Shown here: positions 1 through 8,738 of the stretch, in pieces
Numbering within the stretch: the stretch's first letter is position 1
Layout of the letters: each line of letters starts with the position of its first letter
Source: an uncultured Candidatus Poseidoniales archaeon
Lineage (GTDB): Archaea > Thermoplasmatota > Poseidoniia > Poseidoniales > Poseidoniaceae
Assembly: GCA_902625885.1 (NCBI GenBank)
Contig: CACODE010000002.1
Location: 72,454 to 136,453, forward strand
Reading direction: 5' to 3'
DNA: 64,000 nucleotides
The notes under the pieces: model-generated
Seen by the model: only the letters and a program-made list of their open reading frames with translations
The model's database searches: none
Told to the model about the DNA's origin: nothing
Made by a program: the position numbers and the translations under genes

Positions 1-1
1 C

Positions 2-151
2 TACTACAGACTCAAGGACGAAGGGATGGAAGACGGCATGACGTTCATGGGCGAACCAATGGAGGATGGAGGTAAATTCACCGTTGCGCTGTTGACCCTC
101 GCCTTGGTTCTTGGCCTCCTGACCATGGTCAACGAGGTCTTGCTGGCTTGA
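2..151 (+). CDS. C-terminal fragment of a membrane protein (partial)
   Basis: An open frame runs in from the left edge and stops at TGA 149-151, giving 49 residues. The end is amphipathic and acidic (DEGMEDGMTF) and is followed by one hydrophobic segment of about 20 residues (VALLTLALVLGLLTMV), so this is probably the last transmembrane helix of a longer protein. No family can be named from this much sequence. It converges on the minus-strand gene at 238-930. Confidence 0.5.
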   Translation, partial: YYRLKDEGMEDGMTFMGEPMEDGGKFTVALLTLALVLGLLTMVNEVLLA

Positions 152-237
152 GGCAAAAAGTACTGTTGAATCACGGGATATTGCCGTGGGTACCCTTTGC
201 TCACCCGTCTCAGCAAAGTGAACCTCTTTGTTATGTA

Positions 238-930
238 TCACTTGAAAAGACGGTACCATTCAAAATATACAAAAATGAACAAAAACACAACATAAGCAAT
301 GAATCTTTTTTTCTGAGTTTGTTCAACCTCCGATAACGGCCATCCTCGCGCTCCCGTCAAGGAATCGTCCTGTTTCGGTACCGGGACCGACGAGAATACC
401 ATCAGTGATAAGCCCAGCATGGGCGCCCATAATCCATTGTAGGCCCAGAAGAAATACCCCAAATTATCCAAGTTCGCAGCATCCGAAACCGGTTGGATGA
501 AGTCGATGATTGAGTGATCTACGGCCCATAGTGGGTACCCATAACTGCCACTGTCGAATTCTGTTCCAATGCAGACGAAAAACCAACTCGCAAAAAAGCC
601 AATCGGTACCAAGAGTGATGCGACCAGCGGAGAGAGAAAATATCTGATTTTGGATTTGGTTTTTACAGCAATTTCGAGCGGTATGAAAAAGCACAACGAC
701 ATGGTGAAAGCGAACACAATGTTGGCCAGAAGACTCCAGGTCCAAATCTTCAGGAAATAAAACTCCTCAAATATCTCTTGAGGAAAGGGAGTGGTGCCTG
801 CTATGTTTGCTATGAAGATGAAAAGCACACAAAAAATCTTGAATTTTGGCGGAGATTGAACAGCGAAGTCTCGCAGTTCTTCCCAGTATTCTTTGCGCAA
901 CAACCTCAACATGGCATTGCTTGCCATCAA
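238..930 (-). CDS. Hypothetical multi-pass membrane protein
   Basis: This encodes 230 residues with about four hydrophobic segments (near residues 30-48, 65-90, 100-125 and 205-228) and a basic N-terminus (LRLLRKEYWEELR). No known family is recognised. The gene and its flanks are visibly richer in A and T than the rest of the window, with many Phe, Ile and Lys codons, which suggests acquired or accessory DNA. Start candidates are the adjacent Met codons at 930, 927 and 912. It is followed by an AT-rich non-coding stretch of about 200 bases before the serS stop. Confidence 0.6.
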   Translation of the reverse strand: MMASNAMLRLLRKEYWEELRDFAVQSPPKFKIFCVLFIFIANIAGTTPFPQEIFEEFYFLKIWTWSLLANIVFAFTMSLCFFIPLEIAVKTKSKIRYFLSPLVASLLVPIGFFASWFFVCIGTEFDSGSYGYPLWAVDHSIIDFIQPVSDAANLDNLGYFFWAYNGLWAPMLGLSLMVFSSVPVPKQDDSLTGARGWPLSEVEQTQKKRFIAYVVFLFIFVYFEWYRLFK

Positions 931-1136
931 TTACTTGTCTTTAATCATTAAGCCGGTTATCCTGCATCGGCTGCATACATGTCGATTTGATGAGTTGAGA
1001 AGGTTAAACCCATTACCCTTTGAATTTTATATTCTGATACGAAGGGTTTGCAGTGAGTCGTCACTAACGCCATCTTTTCTATTGGATGGGTGAGGGGAGA
1101 TGTCGGCATACGCGTAGGATAGCCAGCGCTGCGCGC

Positions 1137-2441
1137 TCATCCCCAGCCGCACGGTTCGAGGACGTCCTGACCGCCCATCAAAGGTTGAAGCGCCTCGGGG
1201 ATGGCGACCCGACCGTCCTCAAGTTGGTACTGCTCCATGATGGCGACCAGGGCACGGGACGTGGCGACCGCCGTCGAGTTGAGGGTGTGAACGATGGGTT
1301 GGTTGGGATGGCCGGGCTGTCCGTAGCGAATGCCAAGCCGGTTCGCCTGATAGTCCGTGCAGTTTGAACAGGAGACGATCTCCTTGTACTGCTTCGCACC
1401 AGGAATCCACGCCTCAAGGTCGTATTTTTTCGCCGCCACCGTGCCCATATCGCCGGTGCAGATGTTGACCACCTCGTAGTGGATGCCGAGGCTGTCCCAC
1501 AGGTCGGTGCAGTTCTTGAGCAACTCTTCGTGAAGTTCCCAGGAATCCTCTGGGCGGGCAATGATGATTTGCTCTACCTTCGTGAATTGATGGACGCGCC
1601 AAATACCGAGGTCGCTTTGCCCATGACTCCCGACTTCACGACGGAAGCACTGGGACACCCCAACCATGCGCAGCGGCATCTGTTCTTCTGGAATCGTTTC
1701 GTCCATGTACATCGCCGTGAGCGGGTGTTCCGAAGTGGCGATCATGTAGTACTTGTCCGGCTCGATGCCGTACATGACCGTTTCAAAGTCGCCGAGGTCG
1801 GTGACCCCTTCGTAGGCCTCTCGGTTCATCATGACGGGGGGCTGAACGAAGGTGTAGGCGCGCTCGCGCAGGAAGTTGACAGCGTACTGCTGTAGCGCGA
1901 ACTCCAACCGGGCCAAGTCGCCTTTCAGAAAGTAAAATCGGCTACCGGTGATTTTTGCAGCTCGCTTGAGGTCAACCCAGCGGTTCATTTCGATAAGTTC
2001 GTTGTGGGTTCGAGGTTCAAAGCTGAACTCGGGTTTGACCCCGTAGACCCCGTGAACGGTGTTGCCCGAGTCGTCCTCACCCACCGGCACGTCTGCGTGA
2101 AGGATGTTGGGTATCGACATGCGAAGCCGGTCCCGGACGGCCACGGCCTCGTTGGTTTTGGCTTCCATATCGGCTATTTTGGCCCCGAGGTCAGCCACCT
2201 CGGCGAGAATGGTTTTTGCCGCTTCGTCGTCACCGGCCTTCTTGGCTGCACCAATGCCGCGAGCCGCCTCGTTCTTGGCACGACGAAGCTGGTCGGTTTC
2301 GTGCAGGAGGTTCCGCCAGCGCTGGTCGAGTTCAATGACCTTGTCGATGTTGTCGTGCGGCAGACCGCGCTTGGTGTGGTCGGCACGAATAAGGTCGGCG
2401 TGCTCACGGAACATGTTCATGTCAAGCATTGGCTTCACCAC
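1137..2441 (-). CDS. serS: Seryl-tRNA synthetase
   Basis: This cytoplasmic class II aminoacyl-tRNA synthetase charges tRNA-Ser with serine. The 434-residue length is typical of the common (non-methanogen) SerRS. The first 110 residues are a charged coiled coil, the tRNA-binding arm. The catalytic part has the class II motif 2 region (QCFRREVGSHGQ) and a motif 3 region (STAVATSRALVAIMEQYQ) near the C-terminus. The ORF starts at 2441, which overlaps the end of the upstream presenilin-like gene by 7 bases; Met codons at 2429 and 2420 are equally plausible starts. The same strand and overlap indicate co-transcription with that gene. Confidence 0.95.
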   Translation of the reverse strand: MVKPMLDMNMFREHADLIRADHTKRGLPHDNIDKVIELDQRWRNLLHETDQLRRAKNEAARGIGAAKKAGDDEAAKTILAEVADLGAKIADMEAKTNEAVAVRDRLRMSIPNILHADVPVGEDDSGNTVHGVYGVKPEFSFEPRTHNELIEMNRWVDLKRAAKITGSRFYFLKGDLARLEFALQQYAVNFLRERAYTFVQPPVMMNREAYEGVTDLGDFETVMYGIEPDKYYMIATSEHPLTAMYMDETIPEEQMPLRMVGVSQCFRREVGSHGQSDLGIWRVHQFTKVEQIIIARPEDSWELHEELLKNCTDLWDSLGIHYEVVNICTGDMGTVAAKKYDLEAWIPGAKQYKEIVSCSNCTDYQANRLGIRYGQPGHPNQPIVHTLNSTAVATSRALVAIMEQYQLEDGRVAIPEALQPLMGGQDVLEPCGWG

Positions 2442-4672
2442 GAGATGTTGAAACTAAAGATGTCGCCGCCGAGGAGGAGAAGCCCGCCAATAAAGTACCC
2501 AAGAATGGCGCCACCGTTGAGCAGAGGCAGGCCGGCTTGTGCTTTCCCACGAGCGACGTAGGTCATCAGGGCAAGGTAGCCGAGAAGCGCTCCAGCCAGC
2601 GTGAACATGGCCACTTGGAAGGCGGCGCTCTGGTCAAGCCACTGCAGGGCTGAAAGCACGAGCATGCCCGGGAAAATGATGTCTCCCAAACCCATGAACA
2701 TCGCTTCGCTCCCTTTCTTGGCGCGTTTGACCGTGGCACCGGGCGCAGCCGCTGGTTGCGACGAGACCGGACGCTTGGCTCGCTGCGTCTCTTCGATGAG
2801 GGAGTATTCACTGTCTTGAGGCGCCACGAGAAGGATGGGCAGGCGCAGCCCGACCATCGTGTCGGCCAAATCGAGCATGTGTTTGGATTTGTAAACCGCC
2901 CAGAAGTCGTAGACAGCAGCGAGGACCATGAACAAAATCGCCAGCGCCGGCACGAAGGTCACGCCCAGCATCACGCAAACCCCCGCGCCCAACAACACGC
3001 CCGTGGTGTTCACCACGTACCATTCGCTGTGAACCACGAGAAGGAGCAACAGGAGAGCGGTCGCCGCCAAACCGGCTAAGGTGGGCATCAGGAACAACTG
3101 CAAGCCATAGAGCGGGAACATCGCCGAGGTCAGTTCACCGTCTTGGAGAAGGGTCGTGCCGTCCGCCTTACTTTTGCTGAGCACGAGCAACGTTGCCTCT
3201 TCATCCTCCACGGCAAAGAACACGTTGGCTGCGTCCTCGGCGACGGGGAAACTGGCCCGGTTGATGAGCGACGTCGTGTAAATCCAGTGCGCTTCACCGT
3301 CACCTGCAATCAACAGGTCAGAGATGCCGGATTCGTCCAAGTCAGTGATTCGCACGGACGAGACGTTGTCGACCAAGCCGTCCAAATTCAACTTGTCCTG
3401 CGGAGTGTAGGCGTCTTCGCCCTCCAAACTGCCGTTCCACTCAACGCCCGTTATGGTGCCGTCATCAGCACCCATGAGAATCAGTCGCTGGTGCCTCGTG
3501 TCGGGCATTGACATCGCTTCGGAGATGTTCTCTTCCATGAACGGCGACCAGCCCACGTCAACCGAAGTCAGTGCTGTGCCTTGTTCTGGATAGTGCTGCA
3601 TGTGATAGGTGGCGTTGTTGACGGCTCCTTGACCGAGATCAAGCGCTGCGGCGTTTTCCTCAAGCAAGATCGAAGCGGCTTGCGTTGGCATTGCCAAGAA
3701 CCAATGGTCATCGTCAAGGAGTTGGCTGCGTAAGAGTTGCCCAGCCACGTCAAAGTCCGGCAGAGCCCAGCGGCCTTCGTAGACCAGCAAGCCGGGATCG
3801 CTCTCGAACGTTTGGTAGCGGAACAGTTCAGCATAAGGATTGACGATGTAGTACCCGTCTGAAGTGGAGACAGCGAGGTTGCAGCCGCCCTCCATGTTGC
3901 CAAGGTGCTCGATGACATCGCCGTCGGTCGTGTAGCAGGCATAGCTTTCCAGAAGTTCGCCGGTGGACGCATCGAGAACCCAAGTGTAAGCATTGGAGGC
4001 AAACGTGAGCTTGTCTGCGGAAACGGTCATCGTGACCGGAGCACCAGGTTCGTAAACGTGGTGAGGGTGCGTCGTGTTCCAAACAGGCGTCTCGTAATCG
4101 TTGGACGCATCCCACGCCATGATGTCAACGGTGGTGTTCGTGTCTCCATCGCTTACGTCGTAGAGAAGGAAACCGTTGTCGCCCCAAGCGCCCAGCATCT
4201 TGCCGTCCAACGTCCGCTCGTTCTCCACCGCAAAAGGTTCGGTGTCAAAGTCGAGCACAAGCATGTGAGCAAGCGGCACGGTGGTGTACATCATGGCCAA
4301 CGTGAGAACAACGTACATACCGTATTTGATGATGTATTCCTTGCCCCAACGAGCGAGAAAAATGATGAGCGCCGTGAACGCAAAAATGGCGAGGAGTTCC
4401 AGAGCAACGTAGCGCACTTGCGTGGCGCCCGACGCGCCAAAGGCGTGCAGTTCACCCACGTCGTAGTACGGTCGAATGTAGATCGCAAGAGCGATGGTGG
4501 CGACAAACATACCGGCCATGCCCGCCATGCCACGCCATTGCTCGGCCATCAAAGCACCGATCGTGTCGCCCTGTCGAAGCTCGTCCTCGACATCGGCGAA
4601 GCGCTGAGAGACGTCTCGAGTCTCGTCGGCCTCTGCAACATCGCTCATGGCCTTCCCAATCCCCTCTTCCAT
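2435..4672 (-). CDS. Presenilin/signal-peptide-peptidase-like intramembrane aspartyl protease with large extracytoplasmic insertion
   Basis: This is predicted to cleave transmembrane segments inside the membrane. The second half has the three signatures of the A22 presenilin/SPP family: YDFWAVY (catalytic Asp about 589), GLGD (catalytic Asp about 664) and a PAL-like GLPLLNGG near residue 715. Three helices precede (about 50-68, 85-107, 112-135) and six follow, giving the usual nine. Between helices 3 and 4 about 370 residues are inserted, with repeat-like beta structure and a calcium-loop-like DLDESGISD motif, suggesting a beta-propeller-like ectodomain. Single-domain archaeal homologues are around 300 residues, so this protein is more than twice the usual size. 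The family call is firm; the propeller fold is inferred. Confidence 0.85.
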   Translation of the reverse strand: MEEGIGKAMSDVAEADETRDVSQRFADVEDELRQGDTIGALMAEQWRGMAGMAGMFVATIALAIYIRPYYDVGELHAFGASGATQVRYVALELLAIFAFTALIIFLARWGKEYIIKYGMYVVLTLAMMYTTVPLAHMLVLDFDTEPFAVENERTLDGKMLGAWGDNGFLLYDVSDGDTNTTVDIMAWDASNDYETPVWNTTHPHHVYEPGAPVTMTVSADKLTFASNAYTWVLDASTGELLESYACYTTDGDVIEHLGNMEGGCNLAVSTSDGYYIVNPYAELFRYQTFESDPGLLVYEGRWALPDFDVAGQLLRSQLLDDDHWFLAMPTQAASILLEENAAALDLGQGAVNNATYHMQHYPEQGTALTSVDVGWSPFMEENISEAMSMPDTRHQRLILMGADDGTITGVEWNGSLEGEDAYTPQDKLNLDGLVDNVSSVRITDLDESGISDLLIAGDGEAHWIYTTSLINRASFPVAEDAANVFFAVEDEEATLLVLSKSKADGTTLLQDGELTSAMFPLYGLQLFLMPTLAGLAATALLLLLLVVHSEWYVVNTTGVLLGAGVCVMLGVTFVPALAILFMVLAAVYDFWAVYKSKHMLDLADTMVGLRLPILLVAPQDSEYSLIEETQRAKRPVSSQPAAAPGATVKRAKKGSEAMFMGLGDIIFPGMLVLSALQWLDQSAAFQVAMFTLAGALLGYLALMTYVARGKAQAGLPLLNGGAILGYFIGGLLLLGGDIFSFNISW

Positions 4673-4730
4673 ATCAGTCTCGCGTTTCTTGAAGGCGTGT
4701 TTCTGACAGGAAAGAGGCTATGGCACAGGG

Positions 4731-6035
4731 ATGGTAGCCCGTGTTATGGTGGAAACGGCCGACCTGCGCGCTTGGCTGGAGGCCACCAAACAACGGGGCA
4801 TGACACTGGGGCTGCAAAGCACCGCTGCGGCGCTGAAGGAACTGCAGCTCCCTACCCCTGCTTACGAGACGGTACACGTCGCCGGAAGCAACGGCAAAGG
4901 CACCACCATCGCTGCGCTGTCAGCAGCCCTGTCCGCCTGCAGCATCAACCACGTGGCGTTCACCTCACCGCACCTCGTGCGGGTTGAAGAGCGGGTGCGC
5001 ATTAACGGTCGCCCGGTCTCAAAAGAGGTGTTTGATGAAGCCCTGCGCCATGTCCATCAAACGGTCCAACGAGCGCGTATCGACCTGACCTTCTTTGAAA
5101 CGACGTTTCTGGTGGCCATGGTGGTCGCCGCCCGCTCTTCGGTTCAGGTCTTGCTGCTCGAGACCGGCCTTGGCGGAAGGCTGGACGCCACGCGGGTGGC
5201 CGATGCTGATGTAGCGGTCATCACCTCGCTGAGTCTAGAGCATGCATCGGTTCTTGGCGACACGCTCGAAGCGATCGCCAAAGAAAAGGCCGCCATTGCT
5301 CGGCCTGGAAAACCGCTAATTGTTCGCCAACCGACATCAGCGAGCGTGCAGAAGGGCATCGAGGGGTGCGCAAAGTCGGCTGGAAATCCAGACCTTGGGG
5401 AACAACCGCAACCTGCCGGTTTGGAATGGGTGCTGGTCGACGAAAGCGGCCCTTATGTTGAGGAAGCCATGCAACTGGCGAACACCGCATGGAACCACCT
5501 GAAAGCGTGTCATCAACACCCTTTCCCCGCGTTCAAAAGCCTGCAATGGCCGGGAAGAATGCAAGCCGTAACCTCTCCAAGACGCCCAAACCTCACGTTT
5601 CTACTCGAAGGGGCGCACAACCCGAGCGGCATGGAAAAATCGTGCGCTGTGCTTTCGTCCACAAAGGCCCTGAAAGGACCGTGGATCCTGCTTTTCGGCA
5701 CGAGTCCTCAACAAGACATGGAAGCGATGTTGGCGCCGGTGGTATCGCTGTGCAACCAATGTCCTCCCGAAGCCGTTGTGTTGACTGAACCCCAGTTTGG
5801 TCGATACCCCGGTGTACCCAGAGAGATTTTGGCGGCATCGTTTACGGAGGTCGGTTTGCCGGTTGACGGCACTTTCAAAACGGCGAAAGAAAGCGTTGAT
5901 TGGCTCGAGTCAAACGGCCTGGACGGCACGACAGTTGTTTGTTTGGGGTCGTTGTACCTCCAAGGAAATTTGCTCAGCGCCCTCGGAGCAGATAGCGACG
6001 ACCTTCTCGCCATCACGGCTGAACGGTTCGTTTGA
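4731..6035 (+). CDS. folC: Folylpolyglutamate synthase / dihydrofolate synthase (Mur ligase family)
   Basis: This cytoplasmic ATP-dependent ligase adds glutamate to (dihydro)folate or a related pterin cofactor. The glycine-rich ATP loop HVAGSNGKGTT lies near residue 50, and a TGLGGRLDATR motif follows at about 145, both typical of FolC. The 434-residue length matches the family. A second Met codon lies 15 bases inside. The start is divergent from the presenilin-like gene, with 58 bases between them to hold both promoters. The C-terminal Mur-ligase domain (EGAHNPSGMEK) is present. Confidence 0.9.
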   Translation: MVARVMVETADLRAWLEATKQRGMTLGLQSTAAALKELQLPTPAYETVHVAGSNGKGTTIAALSAALSACSINHVAFTSPHLVRVEERVRINGRPVSKEVFDEALRHVHQTVQRARIDLTFFETTFLVAMVVAARSSVQVLLLETGLGGRLDATRVADADVAVITSLSLEHASVLGDTLEAIAKEKAAIARPGKPLIVRQPTSASVQKGIEGCAKSAGNPDLGEQPQPAGLEWVLVDESGPYVEEAMQLANTAWNHLKACHQHPFPAFKSLQWPGRMQAVTSPRRPNLTFLLEGAHNPSGMEKSCAVLSSTKALKGPWILLFGTSPQQDMEAMLAPVVSLCNQCPPEAVVLTEPQFGRYPGVPREILAASFTEVGLPVDGTFKTAKESVDWLESNGLDGTTVVCLGSLYLQGNLLSALGADSDDLLAITAERFV

Positions 6036-6144
6036 CCCAGCGTGGAAGGTATGACCTCCCTTCGGGTCGAGAACCAAAATTCGCCGTTGTTAATCCAACC
6101 TGCAAAGGCTCATAGGGAGAGGCCGCCAGAGCGACTTGGTCGGT

Positions 6145-6597
6145 ATGCCAACGAAGTGGGATGTGCGTTTTCTCGACCTGGCTCACCACATCAGCCTGTG
6201 GTCAAAAGACCCCTCCACGAAAGTGGGATGCGTCGTGGTCGGTGCAGACCGAGAGATACGCTCGACCGGATTCAACGGTTTCCCTCGAGGCATTGAGGAC
6301 TCCCTTGACCGGCTGGAGGACAGGGAACAGAAATACCCGCTCATCTGCCACGCAGAAGAGAACGCCATCATGCACGCGGCGAGGATCGGCGTTTCGCTGA
6401 AGGATTGCACGGCCTACGTGACGTGGCCGCCCTGCACACGCTGCGCCCGTTCCTTGATTCAAGCCGGCATCGTCGAAGTGGTCTACACGGGTGGCGACAC
6501 CATTCCTGAACGCTGGCATGAAGACTTTGAGCGGTCAACCAACATGATGCGTGAGGCTGGGTTGAAGGTACGAAACATCAAACCCGACGAAGCGTGA
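6145..6597 (+). CDS. dCMP / cytidine-type deaminase
   Basis: This is a zinc-dependent deaminase, most likely acting on dCMP to give dUMP for thymidylate synthesis. It has the HAEENAIMHA motif (zinc His and catalytic Glu) and the PPCTRCARSL motif (two zinc Cys). The length of 150 residues is normal for ComE/dCMP deaminases. The ATG at 6145 is preferred; an in-frame TTG lies at 6136. It follows folC in the same direction about 110 bases later, which suggests a shared one-carbon or thymidylate context. Confidence 0.88.
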   Translation: MPTKWDVRFLDLAHHISLWSKDPSTKVGCVVVGADREIRSTGFNGFPRGIEDSLDRLEDREQKYPLICHAEENAIMHAARIGVSLKDCTAYVTWPPCTRCARSLIQAGIVEVVYTGGDTIPERWHEDFERSTNMMREAGLKVRNIKPDEA

Positions 6598-6657
6598 ACA
6601 AGAACTCGCCTTCGTTGAACCGAGAATGTTGAGGTCACGCCCGTATGGTGGCGAGAA

Positions 6658-8493
6658 TCAAGGCGTGTAGCTGATGAACATGAAAACGCTCAGAAGAAAG
6701 ACGAACAGCGGCACCAGCAAGATCTCAAACACGGACCGATTGTGAGCCAGCACGTCGAGTTCCGTGCCGTAATGGAACGAAGACTGATCGCCCGTTCCCT
6801 TCGTCGGGACCATCGTCAAGAGGGCTTGTGCCAAGGTTGGATGGCCACCCCATTTCTCCAGATGTTCGTTGTTTCTTGGAACGCAGTCACCCAAGATGTA
6901 AATCGGGTCGCCAACGCCAAATCCACTTAACTTCCATTTCCAATCGCCCCGTCTCCATTCCGACAGGACCGGGCCGTAGTCGATGGATTCGCCCTCCCAA
7001 AGCGACGGGTCGATGAGCATCCCGCCAGAACCGTCGTGAATCATGAAGGGGACGCCACCTGTTTTGGTTTCCCTGTGCTCCCAGCTGCAAGACCTGTTGC
7101 CCTCTGAATCCGTGCTGCATTCGTATTCGTACGACTTCCACTGCCAACCGGCCAAGCCGTTGTGTGTTCGCCCGCCCACTGACATTGCTGGTGTCCCTGC
7201 TACCGAAGGGCGCACTTGGCCAACGAGTTCGGCCTGGCCCACCGCCACGCTTCGGATGGGAGAGGTGGGCAAATCACGTATCAGTCGCGTCAACTTAAAT
7301 TGCTTCCATGCGCTTCGGAACCAAAGCAAATTCACCACCGTGACCAACGCCGTGAGGCCCCATCCGAGGGTGGTGTGAAACTCAGAGCCGTCTCGCGCAC
7401 GCAAATCTGCGGCCAGCCAGATGAACGAACCAGCAAAGAGGATAGCACCAAGGGTGTAAGGGGTGATAACGGCAGGTGTCGGCGTACCGACGAGGTTGGG
7501 GTGCTCAGGCATCAATTTCCCGCCCTCGTCACCCGGATACGGGTCGGCAAAATTTGACGGGGCCGGGGAGCCAAGCAACCAATCGTCGTCGACCGACCGA
7601 GCAATGGCGTCGCTGAAAGGCAGCGGTTCAAAGTTAACCCCAAAATGGGGGAAATACCTGCCGCTGGAGCCTAAAATGCCCGCCGAAGAGGTCACGTCCT
7701 TAACAGCGTCCTTGTTGGCCTCTCGCAACTTCCGAAGTTCATGGCGAAGAGGAGGTTGGGTGCTGAGCATGAACACCAAGCCTGCGACGCCGAACTGGGC
7801 AAGTGCAAACCGGCCTACGTCTTCACGCTGCGTGACCTCTTGAGGTGGCTCCCCCGGGTCATCAAAATCCACAATCTCTTGGACGGAAAGGATTTGGTAC
7901 CGTTCGGGATTTTGCTCCACCATCATGAACACGTTGAACTCGTGAGGATCGCTGTTTTCAAAATACCCAGATTCATAGCCAGCGATGTCTCTGTACCACT
8001 CATAATTGCAAGGCGGTTCAATGACCTCGCCTTCCGGGTTGAGTGAACCTTGGAGTGAAAACGCGGCCGTGATTTGTTTGCCGTTCACGTCAAGCCACGT
8101 CAACTTGCTTGCCGGTTCCATATCAAAACCGTAACTCCAGCTTCCACCGCCGTCGTCGTCTTCACTCCACGTGCATTTGTGTGAAGCAATGTGGCCGTCT
8201 TTCAACTGCAGCGGGACCGTGATGAAGGCCGCGCTTTCGGCATATTCCGGTGATTCAAAACCGGCCTGAACCGGCTCAAAGGTGTAGGACGACACGTCGT
8301 CGTGCAGGGCGTCCATTTCCAACGCTTCACCAACCTGCGGGACATCTGGTATGGACAGGCTTCCGCTGTACATGATAACAGCGGCGACAAGGAACCCAAT
8401 CACCACAACGTAGCCCAGAATACCAAGAGGTTTTTTTGGCCCTGAAAGCAAAAATACGCCCTGGTCGAGTTGGCGAATGGCTTGATTGTCCAT
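6658..8493 (-). CDS. GIDE-domain (MUL1-like) membrane protein without RING finger
   Basis: This encodes 611 residues. Order: an N-terminal transmembrane helix, an outside domain of about 170 residues, two or three more helices, a domain that resembles the GIDE module of MUL1-type ubiquitin ligases (starts near LPTSPIRSVAVGQAELVGQV, then PFMIHDGSGGMLIDP and GDPIYILGD), and a final hydrophobic segment (FEILLVPLFVFLLSVFMF). There is no Cys/His-rich RING, so ligase activity is not suggested. The start chosen is the Met beginning MDNQAIRQLDQ; a longer frame to 8550 would run up to the att site of the integrated element. The function is unknown. Confidence 0.7.
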   Translation of the reverse strand: MDNQAIRQLDQGVFLLSGPKKPLGILGYVVVIGFLVAAVIMYSGSLSIPDVPQVGEALEMDALHDDVSSYTFEPVQAGFESPEYAESAAFITVPLQLKDGHIASHKCTWSEDDDGGGSWSYGFDMEPASKLTWLDVNGKQITAAFSLQGSLNPEGEVIEPPCNYEWYRDIAGYESGYFENSDPHEFNVFMMVEQNPERYQILSVQEIVDFDDPGEPPQEVTQREDVGRFALAQFGVAGLVFMLSTQPPLRHELRKLREANKDAVKDVTSSAGILGSSGRYFPHFGVNFEPLPFSDAIARSVDDDWLLGSPAPSNFADPYPGDEGGKLMPEHPNLVGTPTPAVITPYTLGAILFAGSFIWLAADLRARDGSEFHTTLGWGLTALVTVVNLLWFRSAWKQFKLTRLIRDLPTSPIRSVAVGQAELVGQVRPSVAGTPAMSVGGRTHNGLAGWQWKSYEYECSTDSEGNRSCSWEHRETKTGGVPFMIHDGSGGMLIDPSLWEGESIDYGPVLSEWRRGDWKWKLSGFGVGDPIYILGDCVPRNNEHLEKWGGHPTLAQALLTMVPTKGTGDQSSFHYGTELDVLAHNRSVFEILLVPLFVFLLSVFMFISYTP

Positions 8494-8552
8494 TGTATTT
8501 CGCAGAAGGTCCCGTGTTATAATCAAGCCCCCGTCGGTGGAACCAATCACAA

Positions 8553-8578
8553 TGCCGGGGGCAGGTTCTGAACCTGCG
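8553..8578. repeat. Left attachment site (tRNA 3'-end mimic)
   Basis: The sequence matches the complement of the tRNA-Leu 3' end: TGCCGGGGGCAGG is exact over 13 bp, then five bases with three differences, then AACCTGCG exact. The internal part, 8561-8577, is a perfect inverted repeat with 8-bp arms and one central base (GCAGGTTCTGAACCTGC). It lies 59 bp upstream of the GIDE-protein start, where the tRNA 3' flank would have been before insertion. Confidence 0.8.
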
Positions 8579-8609
8579 CCAAAAATGCGTCACTGCGAAC
8601 ATGCTACAT

Positions 8610-8647
8610 CCTGCAAAAATCCCGAATTTTTGGCATGTTTTTGCAGG
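8610..8647. terminator. Inverted repeat after the minus-strand gene block
   Basis: CCTGCAAAAA at 8610-8619 is perfectly repeated in inverse at 8638-8647 (TTTTTGCAGG). It lies about 90 bp beyond the stop of the last gene in the minus-strand block, so it may end that transcript. It also lies among the shared end repeats and could instead bind the recombinase. Confidence 0.45.
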
Positions 8648-8722
8648 GAAAAACCTGCCAATTTTGCCTTCAAATCTGGCATTTTTCCGTGACGGGATTC
8701 GGGACAAATGTTCCGGATTCCG
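8626..8722 (+). repeat. Left-end repeats shared with the right end
   Basis: Three 12-bp words present here recur just inside the right att site: ATTTTTGGCATG (8626-8637), TCTGGCATTTTT (8675-8686) and TTCCGGATTCCG (8711-8722). Their presence at both element ends suggests recombinase or accessory-protein binding sites. No gene overlaps the stretch. Confidence 0.6.
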
Positions 8723-8738
8723 TCGTTATTCGGCACGC

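Noticed and set aside
3905-4987. Plus-strand frame of 360 codons
   Set aside because: It is antisense to the presenilin-like gene and runs into folC in another frame; composition is not protein-like.
8553-8578. A second tRNA gene
   Set aside because: Only the T arm and acceptor 3' strand are present and the T loop is altered; it is an att copy, not a gene.
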